NCBI GenBank assembly: GCA_039707655.1
Contig: CM077676.1
Span: 185,190,936 to 185,254,935, forward strand
DNA length: 64,000 nt
Source of the DNA: Elymus sibiricus
Taxonomy: Eukaryota > Streptophyta > Magnoliopsida > Poales > Poaceae
Direction of reading: 5' to 3'
Positions 31,841 to 42,549 of this stretch are shown in pieces. The notes under the pieces were generated by a model. That model ran no database searches. It saw only the letters and a list, made by a program, of their open reading frames with translations, and had not been told where the DNA came from. The translations under genes and the position numbers were made by a program. Every line of letters begins with the position of its first letter. The stretch's first letter is position 1.

Positions 31841-33137
31841 CTGGCTGTAGGACGCCCTAGTCAGCGCGAGCGTTAGAAACCGTTAGTATACAGTCTAGTC
31901 GGTTTGCTGCACTTGATTGCTGCATTTGTTTGCTGCATAGCATGCATATAGACTTATTATCTTGTCACTAACGGTTGATCTTGTGAGTGTAGGTGGCATC
32001 GGTTTCGATCCACTACCTGCACCCTCCAGTCTTGCATACTTGCTCTTTGGTGTTTGGTGTCATCTCTGTCCCAGCGGAGTGATGCCAAGGTACCTAGTGG
32101 TGTCGATCACTTGCAGGATTGATGCCCAGGTATCGCACCAATATTTTCTCTTCAGCCACACCTATTGTTTCGGTGGTAGACATGTTTCTACCCCGGATCT
32201 TGCTATCCAACCCGCCGTTTGGCAACCCTCACTGGTCTTTGTTACCAAGAAAGGGCAATGCCAGCAGACCCGTTCTTCCACCACTACCCTATCAATCATT
32301 CCTGAGACGAGTACGGTTCCCTTCCGTACGCTTGATGATGATGTGGCCGTGACATCCGTGTCTAGCTACCTGATCACCGAGTCCGTCCTCACCTCCGAGC
32401 CCGTCCAGATGCCACTGGTGTTGAGCCAGCATTTGGTGTAGCTCTGTTTACACCAACATCTCCACACGTTGATTCACTTTCGTGCACACCGCCACAGCAT
32501 ATTAGATCATAGTACCGGAGTTTCCTCGAGAATTGTGTGCTTAAGTAGGCATGCATAGTGAGGTGAATAGCTGTGAAATTTGATGTTGCTTGTATGTAAT
32601 CTTAATGCTATGTGTGCTTTTGTTTGAGTTGTTTCTTTTGCTTCCTTGTTTGGGCCCTCGGTGTTACCTTATTTCCCCTTATGAAGGTTGCTCATCAACC
32701 GACACCGGACTCGGAGAATCAGTGAGGATTTCAAATATTTGGAAGCTCAGCTAAACACTATGGAATTCTCAACCGACTGCATTATGTTGGGAATATCTGG
32801 TCTGAATACAAATGATATTCTGGATTGACAATCAATATCAAGATTTAGATCAGTGGAGAAACTTCACAGCAGTAATGATTAAACCAGCAGGAAGACGAGT
32901 TGTGTGTAAGACCCACATTATATTCTCAGTCAAAGGTATGGTCCATATACAAGGTTTCGTTTCGCTTTGAGTAAAATTTGGAGCGTGCTATTACTCGGAA
33001 GCAAGTCAGAATGCGCCATGTATCCAGTACTCAGCAAGAAGGATTGTCTGACAAATCCTTTTCATCCAAGTAATCAGCAGCAAAAATATCAAGGGTATAT
33101 ATATATGTATGGCATTCAGTTCGCATATCACAGAGAG

Positions 33138-33435
33138 AAGCTTCTGGTGTAAGCAACCCAGTCTTTCTCCGCAAGCTACCAGAGAAGCTTATGACGCAAG
33201 GCTCCTCAGTCTTCTTCAGTATGACATGTGGATGACTTACAGTGCAAGATACTCAGTCTTCTTCGGTAAGCCACCGCAGAAAGCTTCTGGCATAAGGCAC
33301 CGAATCGCCCTCAGTAAGCAACCAGGAGGAGAAGCTTTTGGAGCACGATGCCCAGTCTTCTTCAGCACACTATCCCGGCAAAAGCTTCGAGCATAAGCTA
33401 TCCAGCATTCTTCAGCACGCTACTCTCGATAGCTT
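33138..33435 (+). repeat. Minisatellite-like array of hairpins with CAGTCTTCTTC loops
   Basis: Imperfect repeats of about 55-70 bp. The arms pair around loops carrying CAGTCTT: AAGCTTCTGGT with ACCAGAGAAGCTT (33138-33148/33178-33190), CTTAC/GTAAG extended by GTGG/CCAC (33228-33240/33266-33274), GAAGCTTTTG/CAAAAGCTTC (33331-33340/33379-33388) and AAGCTATC/GATAGCTT (33395-33402/33428-33435). Some pairing is forced because AAGCTT is itself a palindrome; the differing extensions are not. Confidence 0.6.
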
Positions 33436-33962
33436 CCAACACAAGCTATCCAGTCTTCGTCAATAAGACACTACAAACAATCATCGACAGTGGTACAAGA
33501 TATTACATCGTGAGTTGGCAGCATATGGCAGTGCATCCCAAGGATCAGATCCGCAACAGTTTGTCGGAAGCAAGAATCAGTTAAGACACAAGTGTCTGCC
33601 TCGGGAACCAAATGCTCAGATACACATACTTTCATGAATATTGTGAACATGCTGCCAAGGTCATGCAAGTCATTCATACGATAATACCAGCATGGTGAGA
33701 ATCCGACAACCACATGAGTTATGCAAGAGGAAGAAAAGCCAGTATACACCTCAGTGTGTTGCAAGGACTGACAAGCTATGAAGCAAGGCAACATTGGGAC
33801 AACCAATCTTGACAATGGATATCAAGGCCAGTTTCCTCACAAGGTGATATCGTTAGCCCTCGTCACCAGCATGTATGATTGACCACAACAGTGAGCTCTA
33901 TACAAGTAACTGTGAACCTGGTATATGATTCTGATGAACCCTTGCTTACCTCTTCCTGGTAA

Positions 33963-34270
33963 CGGCACCACGCCTGGGTTCTGAGCTGCTTTCGGCCGTC
34001 CAGGGTGGATGCCGCTTTTATATTTCTCTTTTCAACAACTGGCCCGTGTTCTGAGCTGCTTTTCGGCCGTCTCGGGCAGCTGTTGAGTTTCTTTTTGTAG
34101 CAGTGACCCTATGCTCTGAGCTGTTCTTCGGCCATCTTAGGAAACTGCTACATTCTTCTTATCAACACTGCCTCATGCGCTGAGCTGCTTTTCAGCCGTC
34201 GTGAGCCATGGTTGAGTTATTTCAGTAATGTCCCAGATCTGAGTTGTAAAGGCCGTTCTGGTGGCTACTG
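33963..34270 (+). repeat. Array of five long hairpins with conserved loop
   Basis: Five consecutive units share the loop GAGCTGCTTTTCGGCCGTC (variable in the last). Each is closed by its own 12-14-bp stem with different sequence: 33963-33977/34000-34014, 34033-34046/34073-34085, 34097-34111/34138-34151 (GTAGCAGT/ACTGCTAC), 34162-34177/34200-34215 and 34223-34237/34257-34270 (CAGTA/TACTG, CCAGA/TCTGG). The loop may form a small inner stem, GCTG/CGGC, which becomes a perfect GCTG/CAGC in unit 4. Confidence 0.75.
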
Positions 34271-34539
34271 ATTTATTTGTCGATTTCTTGCGAAGGTTCA
34301 GATGATCATTGCCCTACAGTTAGAGCTTGAGAGATGATAAACTTGCCAGTTAAACGTTGCTGCACTGCCTGAGGATAAGGATAAGGTATGCCTGCCGGAA
34401 TATTGCACCTGATAGCACCTATGGTCACACGAAGAATTAAGGGTGCATAAGGCCAAGTCCTTTCATCAAAGGATCTAGACGAAGGCAACAATAATGAAGG
34501 AGCAAGACCGGCAATACAGGTATGATAAATTGTTGCACG

Positions 34540-34700
34540 AACAACATGGTATGAATTTGATGCTCGAGACAGTGAAGCCATCCAAGATGATTCAGAACCA
34601 CTTACAAGCAGTCAGATTCCGCCAAGAGAGCGGTTATGATTCTGAGAATTGTTTTGAACCCAGGAGGACATGCATCCACTTGAGTAACCCGATGCAATAA
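34540..34700 (+). pseudogene. Worn integrase C-terminal remnant
   Basis: The frame MIQNHLQAVRFRQESGYD aligns with VREHLKAAQSRQKSNYD in the chromodomain element's integrase near 61690. The rest of pol is gone apart from the last codons before the polypurine tract. It shows the element derives from a chromovirus-type gypsy ancestor. Confidence 0.5.
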
Positions 34701-35050
34701 TTAAATGTTTTGTGTCCACCAAGGGAATTTGTTCACAACTCCATGGAATACTATCAGTGCCGGATAGAGGAATGCCACGTCAATTGGAAATCACTCCCGG
34801 ACTCATGAAAATTCCAGTCATGATAATATCAGACAAGCCAGCAGACATAAAAGAATTGGAGTCAGAGTAAGGATGAACATATGAGGTAAGACCTGTCAGA
34901 ATACGGATACGGTGAAGCAAACCACCCCAGAGCAAGGCAGTCAGTCATATGGAATTCAGAGGGAACATCATATGAAGGAAAAAGGATACCCGAGTTGGAA
35001 ACGATTTCCTTAAGTCAGAATATTCATACTTGTTCCCTGAGCAACCAAAT

Positions 35051-35085
35051 CTCGAGGACGAGATTTATCGTAAGGGGGGTAGGTT
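35051..35085 (+). other. Hairpin and polypurine tract before the 3' LTR
   Basis: CTCGAGGACGAG (35051-35062) lies in a longer perfect hairpin, AAATCTCG/CGAGATTT around AGGA. It is followed by AAGGGGGGTAGG, with the LTR starting at 35086. The same layout and the same 23-nt spacing occur at 50315-50349. Confidence 0.75.
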
Positions 35086-38000
35086 TGTAACACCCCGATT
35101 TTTGGCCCTTTCTTTTTCATTTGGATTTCTTCGAATTTTTATTTGGAATTTCTTTTTCCATGGCTATGTGGTCTTGAAATATGGGGAGATCTTCTCTTCT
35201 GCCTCTCCCAAGTGGCCTGTCACTCCCAAATCTTTCCTAAGACCATGTCATTTCCATCTTAGCCCAACCCCAATATTTATTTCTTGGGAATATTCCTTTT
35301 TCTATTAAAAGGAATAACCCTGTTAACTCTAGGTTGTGAAGCAACCTATATTTCTGTCATTCCAAAAAAATTCCCATAAATTCTTGGGATCATATCTCCC
35401 ACTAATATTCCAAAACCCATCCTTGCCTAGTTCAAAAATAATTCAGGAATATTCATTTCCTATTCTGTCCAGTATGGCACTTTGTGAAGGAAGTGCTATT
35501 TATATTTTCTTGATTGCCCTCAAAATTTTTGGGCACTCTTTCCTATCCAAATAATTGCCACATGCCAAAACTCAGCTTCATTTGCCTAGTAAATCTTCCT
35601 CAGCAAATTCCCAAAGTTTCTGACCAGAGAGAAGCTTTTTGAAGGAAGTACTGCCTAGGCTAACCCAAATGAGTTGAAATTTTGGTAGATCATTCATATG
35701 ATCAAATAATGACTCTCCACCAATTTTTAGCTTCATCTAACTATCTATGTGAGCACACCTTCAAATCTTGGTTTCTGGTCACAATTTCAGTTTGTGAAGC
35801 AACTATATTTGATATTGCTTCAAAAATTCTGAAATTAATCCAGGACCTAAGTATCCCTATATCGTTTGAGCATGCCAAAATTAACATCATTTTGCCAAGC
35901 CATTTTCCTCACAAAATTCCCCCAAAGATTCTGTCCAGCAGAAAGCATTGTCAAGGAAGTACCATTTTTATTCATCCAAATGGTATGAAATTTTTATGGT
36001 GCCGTCATATGCCCAAATGATCATACTCCACCAATTTTCAGCCCAATACAATCACCCATGTGAGTGCTACTTCATGATCAAGTTTCTGGACCAGTTTTTG
36101 CAGTTGTAAAGCAACTATGTTAAATACTGGTCCAAATCTTTTCAAAATCCACAGGATTGTAGTCCTTCCTACCCTAAGCCTCTGTGACATCCTGGTTAAC
36201 CCTTATCCCATCCCATTTGACCGCAACTTCATGATCTAGTTTGCTACAACAAACTTTAGCTGATCCATCCCATCAACTCATAGTCTCTTTGGCCGAACAA
36301 TCACATCAGTGGGACTGTAGGATGGAGGGACAACACGTTTGACACCTTTTGCCAGGCATACGTGCCCTCCTCTCGCCAATGCACGCGGTGACCACATTGG
36401 ATGGCATGCTTTTGGCGCGCTCTGGGCGTCGGCTAGCTCCGGGCACTGCCCTCCTGGCCGCTCTCGCTCGTCTCACCTTGGCCACCGCGTCGCCCACAGT
36501 CCCCCGCGTCCGCTCATGTCCGGGCCCCCTCCTCCTTCACTCTCCTCGCGCCACGGCAGCCCTGGCCGCGTGCGCACAGTGGCCGAGTGGCCGACCGGAC
36601 TTCCTCCTCCACGCGTCTGCCGTCGCTGGCCTCCTCTGGCACTCGACTAGCCCGCTCTAGTCACTGTCCGAGCCAGCCCGCATGCGCACGCGTACGTGGT
36701 CGCGTCAGAGCGCGGCGCACGCGTCACCACGGCCATGGCTTTGCCACGGCTATATAAGCCCTTCCCCGAGCCCTCCGAGCACACCAACATCCTCTCCTAT
36801 CTCCCTTAGCCCTCCTAGACCACTCCAACAAGCCTCGGAGCCCTCCATTCTCCCCCACGGCCACCATGGCCGCCGCGGCTGCCCTCTCAAATTCATGCAC
36901 ACCGGAGCTCCTCCCCTCCTCATTCCAGCACCAGAGGACCTCCAGAGCCCGGCTAGCCTCCCCACCTCCTCGTTTCTTCGCCGGGGCGCCCGTGGCCGCG
37001 TTCCCATATTTGGTCGACGGCCCCGTCCGCGGGAGCGTGAGCCGCCGCCGCTCTGACCCTCCTCGGCGGTCGGGATTGGGCCAGGTGGGCGCGGCATCTC
37101 TTCCCGAGCCCGCCGGTGGCCGGACTTCGGCCGGTGGCGTCGGGGCCGGCGACGGCCGTGCCCAGCATCGCCTCCTCTGTCTTCCATTGAGAGGAAAGAG
37201 ACGACCAAACCAAGCGGGTCCCACCTCCCCACGGGTCCCACTCGTCATCCTAACAACGGCATTGACCCTGGGCCCGCGTATTTTTAAATGGAAACATATT
37301 CGGTGGAATACGCTTTCCTCTGAAGAAAACGTATTCCTCTGCAGCTTCAGGGTGAAATGCGTTTCTCAGTAGAGAAAGCGTATTCTTTAAAATGCGCTTT
37401 CTGTTTTAACCGCCGGCCGAAACCCTTAATTTGCGGACGTTCGTCCGTTAGCAGCAGAAATGAATATTTTTATTTAATTTTCTGCCTAACGAACGAACGG
37501 CCGTATCTCCGCAACCATGACTCCGATTCAGGTGATTCCAATGCCCGCGATCTTAGTTTGTCGAGCCCGTTCCGATGGTATCATTTTCATGAGGTTGTCA
37601 CACTGTGAAAATGACCATTTTGTCCTTGCCCTTAAAACAGCTCCGCCGAGAGGGTAACTTTTCTGGCGATTCTTTCCGCGAGTTCATCGCACTTCTTCCC
37701 GGTGAATCCTTCAACCCCAGGCAAGCCACAACAGCGACTTGCATGATGGCATTGCAGTAGCCATGGTTTCCACTTGAATATTTAAATAATTTTTTGCTCT
37801 TTTAAATAATTTTTTGAATGCTTCGAATATGCTCGTGAATCCATGTCCATGCTTATGCTATGTTCTTGTGCATATACAATTCTTCTCCATTATTAGTGCT
37901 ATGGTTATTCTCATGCTTTTTTTTCTTGTGATCATTTCCGATGCTAGTGATAATGTTATGCTCATATGAATAGTTTTCGGTTGTTTATGAAAATACTTGT

Positions 38001-39456
38001 TATATTCATGATCGTCATTATGCCATGCTCATTTGCATCTCGTAGAATAAAAGATTTATCATTGTTGATGTAATGATGTTAAATGGTTATGTTGCCCATC
38101 CATGTTTATGTTGATATCTTGCTCATATGCATTGTCATTTTACTGTGACTCAACTCATCACCATTCAAGTGAACCTGACATTAATCGAACTTGAACAAAT
38201 CTGTTGGCTGAGTCATGGTGCCACCGAATCGAGCTAACCAGTGCAGCCACACCTGCCTTATGGGGGCCCTAATGTGGTCTATTGTCATGCCTCTCGCCGG
38301 TGCCTCCTACGAGGGAAGGTTGTGCACTGGCGCTACCCTGGCCCGGTAGGCAGTCATAACCTTGAAGGCCCGAGTTGTATGGATATCCGAGGTCCCCGTT
38401 TGGGACGATGTTTATGTTTGGCCATGACGGTGGCGGCCACAGAGGTGGTGGATTTCACAAGTTGGCATCGGGGTCCCCTAGGACATAGCCCAAAGGGGAG
38501 TTTGTCGGAGTGGCCGGGAGAGTGTTATGCAATAGATTGGTTTTTTCGAAATGTCGTTGTTCCACCCGAATGGGAGCACGAGGCCGTGAGTTCCGTAGTG
38601 TGGGTACAGTGTACTAACCTCTGCAGAGTGTATAATCTATTGATAGCTGCGTCCTCGGTCATGGACACAGTTCATAGTAGGTCACACTATGGGTCAACAA
38701 AAATAATAACCTGAATAATAACAACCCCGGTTCGATGAGAAAAGAAGTTGGTTGATCTTTATGTGGTCACGAGATGATCACGATGGTATTCTTGATGATG
38801 GTTGAGCATGAGGTGATCGTGTGATGATCACGACGGTAAGAAAGATTGATATTTAAGGTGGTTACGAGATAACCTCCGAGCAGAGTAAGTTGGTCCATGA
38901 GACCTTAAACGTCGACCCCCTTGCATGCTAGTGCTAGTATCATCATGTTCATATCATGAATTATATGTACATGCCATGCTCATGTTGCTCTAGTAGTATC
39001 GTGCTCATCGTTAATGTTTAACTTGTAAATGCCATGTTGTTGTTTGTCTTGATTGCTTTGGTTGCTGTGAGCTTGCGAGTACATTCAAAGTACTCACCTG
39101 GCGTGTCATGCCAGATTGCAGGTCATGCTGTGATTGCTTACTTGTCGAGGATCCCGAGTTGGCGAACTAGGGTACGTCCCACCCAGAGTCCCTGCGGAGT
39201 GGAGTCCATCGCCGTCATCGTTGTTCCGCTGCTAGAAGTTATTCTGCTACGAGTTGTTCCGCTGCTAGCATAGAGCTACCTTAGCAGGCGAAGTATCGCC
39301 GTGCCCCTGTAACCTTTGTAATATCGGACCCTTGTACCCGTATTACTTGTAATAAAGAGCTGATTTGTTCTATGCCAAGCAGTGCCGTATTCCAGAAGAC
39401 TTGATCTCTGGGCTGGAATGCGGGGTGTTCCGGTCTCTCTGAGCCGGGGTGCCACA
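35086..39456 (+). repeat. 3' LTR of the LARD-like element
   Basis: 4371 bp, near-identical to the 5' LTR apart from the ~655-bp segment the latter has lost. TATA at 36751-36758, AATAAA at 39351-39356, GAGTAC/GTACTC at 39077-39095. Long open frames in its GC-rich part are not conserved between the two LTRs. Confidence 0.9.
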
Positions 39457-39461
39457 GGACC

Positions 39462-40031
39462 CGAAGGTCTGTGGTAAACTACTCACGCATCATCGGAAGG
39501 GTAGCAAGGTTGATGTAGAGCCCCTCCGTGATCGATTCCCCCTCCGGCGGAGTACCGGAGAAGGCCTCCAGATGGGATATCTTGAGAACAGAAACTTGCG
39601 GTGGCGGAAAAAGTATTTCGTGGACTCCCCTGAGGGTTTCTGATTTTTTGGGAATTTTTAGTGGTGGAATTAGGTCAAACGGAGCTGAGGTGGTCCCACG
39701 AGGCACCAGGGCGCGCCTGCACCCCCCAAGGCGCGCCCTGGTGGCTTGTGGCCACCTCCTCTGGCGTCTGGTCTTCCCCCAAAGCTTCTAGTGTTTATCT
39801 TGTGCAGAAAAAAATCTCCAAAAAGTTTCGTCGCATTTGTACTTCGTTTGGTATTGATTTTCTGTAAAACCAAAAATAGGAAGAAAACAACATCTGGCAC
39901 TGGGCACTAAGTTAATAGGTTAGTCCCAAAAAATGATATATAATTGCTGTAAATGTATATAAAAACATCCAAGATTGATAATATAACAGCATGGAACAAT
40001 AAAAAATTATAGATACGTTGGAGACGTATCA
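39462..40031 (-). repeat. 5' LTR of the Athila-like element, right part
   Basis: The remaining 570 bp of the split LTR, ending with GGAGACGTATCA (minus-strand LTR start). It is followed by the GTAGG duplication and Tat pol. Confidence 0.9.
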
Positions 40032-42549
40032 GTAGGTTCATTTCAAAATCTACCGAGCGAAACTTGCCGGTTTTCAAAATTTTGAAAAAGGCAGGTCCAA
40101 TGAAATGGACTCCGGAAGCGAAGTCCGTGCTGCAGGATTTGAAAAGATACCTCTCCTCTGCGCCAACACTAGTTGCGCCTAAACCACAAGAACCGTTGTT
40201 GCTATATTTGGCGGCAACAAATCAAGTGGTCAGTGCTGCATTAGTGGCATAGAGGGAAGTTGATGACGAAGAAGCAACAGCGGCAAGACCATCAAGCGAC
40301 AAGCCGGAATCTTCTTCGGCAAAATCTGGTGCCGATGAGTCAGAAGCAGCGCAAGCAGATGAAGCAAATCAACAGATGGTGCCCAAGAAAAAGTTGGTGT
40401 AGCGCCCAGTCTACTTTGTAAGCTCCCTTTTGCAGGGGGCTAGATCAAGGTATTCTGGGGTGCAAAAATTGCTTTTCGGTCTTCACATGGCCTCGAGAAA
40501 GCTGCGCCATTATTTCCAAGCACATGAGATTACCGTTGTCACTCGCTTTCTGCTACAGCACATTTTGAGACATCCAGATGCAACTGGCAGGATAGTGGAG
40601 TGGGCATTGGAGTTGTTGAGCTTTGCACTCAAGTTTGAAAGCACTTCAACTATTCAGAGCAGAGCCTTGGCAGAATCATTGCAGAATGGATGCCAACGCA
40701 AGATGAAGAGATTCAAGAATCAGCTCTCCCTAACAAAGAAACAACTAAAGAATGGATCATGTACTTTGACGGTGCCTTCTCGCTGCAAGGTGCCGGTGCC
40801 GGAGTGCTGCTTGTCGCACCCACCGCAGAGCACCTCAAGTATGTAATCCAAATGCACTTTCCAAGGGAGAAAGCTACAAGCAACACTGCTGAGTATGAAG
40901 GGCTCCTTGCTGGTCTTAGGATCGCAGTGGGCCTTGGAATCAGAAAATTGATCATCCGTGGTGACTCGCAGCTTGTTGTAAAACAGGTCAACAAAGATTA
41001 TCAGGGCCCGTTGATGGAAACGTATGTGGAAGAAGTGAGGAAATTGGAAGAGCACTTTGACGGATTGCAAACAAAGCACATTCCTAGTGCGGAAAACAGC
41101 ATCACTAATCACCTGTCAAAATGTGATGCTCAAAAGCTTCCTGTGGAACCGGGAACTTTTGTACTCCATTTGAATCAACCATCAGTCACTCCATCAACAC
41201 AGGTGAACAAGAGAAGAAAGTTGAACACCGGCAACTATTTTCCGGTAGAGCTCCCAGAAGCCGCCAGCAAGAAGGTTGCCAGAGACAATGACACGACTGG
41301 TGGTGAGCAGCGGTTTCGCACAGAACCTCAGGTTCTTGCCGCCGAAGCAAGCGGTCCCACAGCCGAAGAGATGCCTTTAGTACTTGTCGTCGAGCCGCAG
41401 GCTCCAACTTGGGCACAGCAAATAGTTCATTTCCTTCAAACAGGAGAACTTCCCGATGATCAAGAAGAAGCTGAGAAAGTAGCCCGTCAGTCAAATATGT
41501 ATCAAATTGTGGATAACATTCTGCACAGAAAAAGGCCAAACGGTGTGAAATTGAAGTGTATTTGCCGGGAAGATGGACTAAAGATGTTAGCGGAGATACA
41601 TGGAGGTGTATGTGGCTGTCACATAGTTTCAAGAGCACTTGTCGGCAAAGCTTTCCGGCAAGGCTTCTATTGGCCCACTGCCCTCCAGGATGCGACTGAG
41701 CTAGTAACCAAGTGTGAAGCATGCCAGTTCCATTCAAAGAACATACATCAGCCAGCTCAAGCTCTCCAAACAATACCTCTCTCCTGGACCTTCTCGGTCT
41801 GGGGGCTTGACATCTTAGGCCCTTTCCCCGTGCTACCAGGGGCTTTGAGTTCTTGTATGTTGCAATCGACAAGTTCACAAAGTGGCCTGAGGTGGAGCCA
41901 GTGAGGAAGGTGACAGCACAGTCAGCCGTCAAGTTTTTCAAAGGATTAGTTTGTCGTTTTGGTGTTCCCAACAGGGTCATCACCGACAACGGCACACAAT
42001 TCACGAGCCGCGCCTTCATGCAGTACATCCAAGACCTTGGCAGCAAAATCTATTTTGCGTCTGTTGCTCACCCGAGAAGCAACGGCCAAGCGGAAAGGGC
42101 AAATGCTGAAGTGCTGCGAGGCCTCAAGACGAGAACGTTTGACAGGCTGCATAAGTGCGGAAGACGCTGAATTGATGAGTTGCCGGCGGTTCTTTGGTCA
42201 CTCAGGACGACACCAAATCGAGGTACCAGCCAAACACCCTTCTCCCTAGTCTATGGTGCAGAATTGGTGCTCCCCACAGAACTCACATACGGGTCACCTC
42301 AAGTGCTCGCCTACGATGAGGCGCAGCAAGAGCAGCTGCGGCAAGATGACGCCACGCTCCTTGAGGAAGATCGTCTTCGGGCAGCTGTGCAAGCTGCACA
42401 CTACCAGCAAGGTTTGCGCCGCTACCACAGCCGCAAAGTGCATGACCGAAGCCTTGAGGAAGGCAACCTTGTTCTTCGGCGCATTCAGTCCGCCAAGAAA
42501 TCAAACAAGTTGACGCCAAAGTGGGAAGGCCCTTATCGGGTAGCACGAG
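40032..42549 (+). pseudogene. Plus-strand Tat pol: RT end, second RNase H, integrase
   Basis: This continues the sliver at 21693. It has the RT tether and acidic linker (stops TAG 40250-40252 and TAG 40400-40402). The second RNase H has YFDGAFS (Asp near 40768), NTAEYEGLLAGL and RGDSQLVV. The integrase zinc finger (HGGVCGCHI...KCEACQFH) and core (AIDKFTKW, ITDNGTQF, GQAERAN) follow. A one-base loss near 41828 shifts the frame and TGA at 42168-42170 replaces Trp. The frame breaks at RVARV, where the element 42550-54747 enters, and resumes at 54748. The upstream part should lie left of the window, beyond the Athila array. Confidence 0.85.

Larger units (their letters stand above)
28102..39456 (+). 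mobile_element. Non-autonomous large-LTR retrotransposon (LARD-like)
   Basis: LTRs 28102-31819 and 35086-39456 begin TATAACACC/TGTAACACC and end GCCACA, with target duplication GGACC. The PBS (31825-31840) resembles the initiator-Met type. The 3.27 kb internal domain has no gag, protease or RT. It retains only a worn integrase end (about 34540-34700) and the last codons of pol beside the polypurine tract (NLEDEI...GGRFVT, 35042-35088). It also has two hairpin arrays (33138-33435, 33963-34270). The size plan recalls the barley LARD Sukkula, but family identity is unchecked. It would need enzymes from a gypsy helper. Confidence 0.85.
21712..40031 (-). mobile_element. Athila-like retrotransposon with gag-protease remnant, split by a nested element
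   Basis: LTRs 21712-23275 and 27108-28101 plus 39462-40031 (each 1564 bp when rejoined) flank an internal domain at 23276-27107. The target duplication GTAGG is at 21707-21711 and 40032-40036. The internal domain holds a primer-binding region (27081-27098), a gag-protease remnant (25856-26902), an internal polypurine-like block (25184-25197), a hairpin array (24601-24881) and the polypurine tract (23276-23289). No RT or integrase is present. The LTRs and 3' region match the left array, but the coding part differs. Confidence 0.85.

Noticed and set aside
31962..32441. 159-codon frame just after the primer site of the LARD-like element, a possible gag
   Set aside because: No gag core, zinc knuckle or homology to the other gag genes here. 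Codon use is erratic and the neighbouring frames are equally open.
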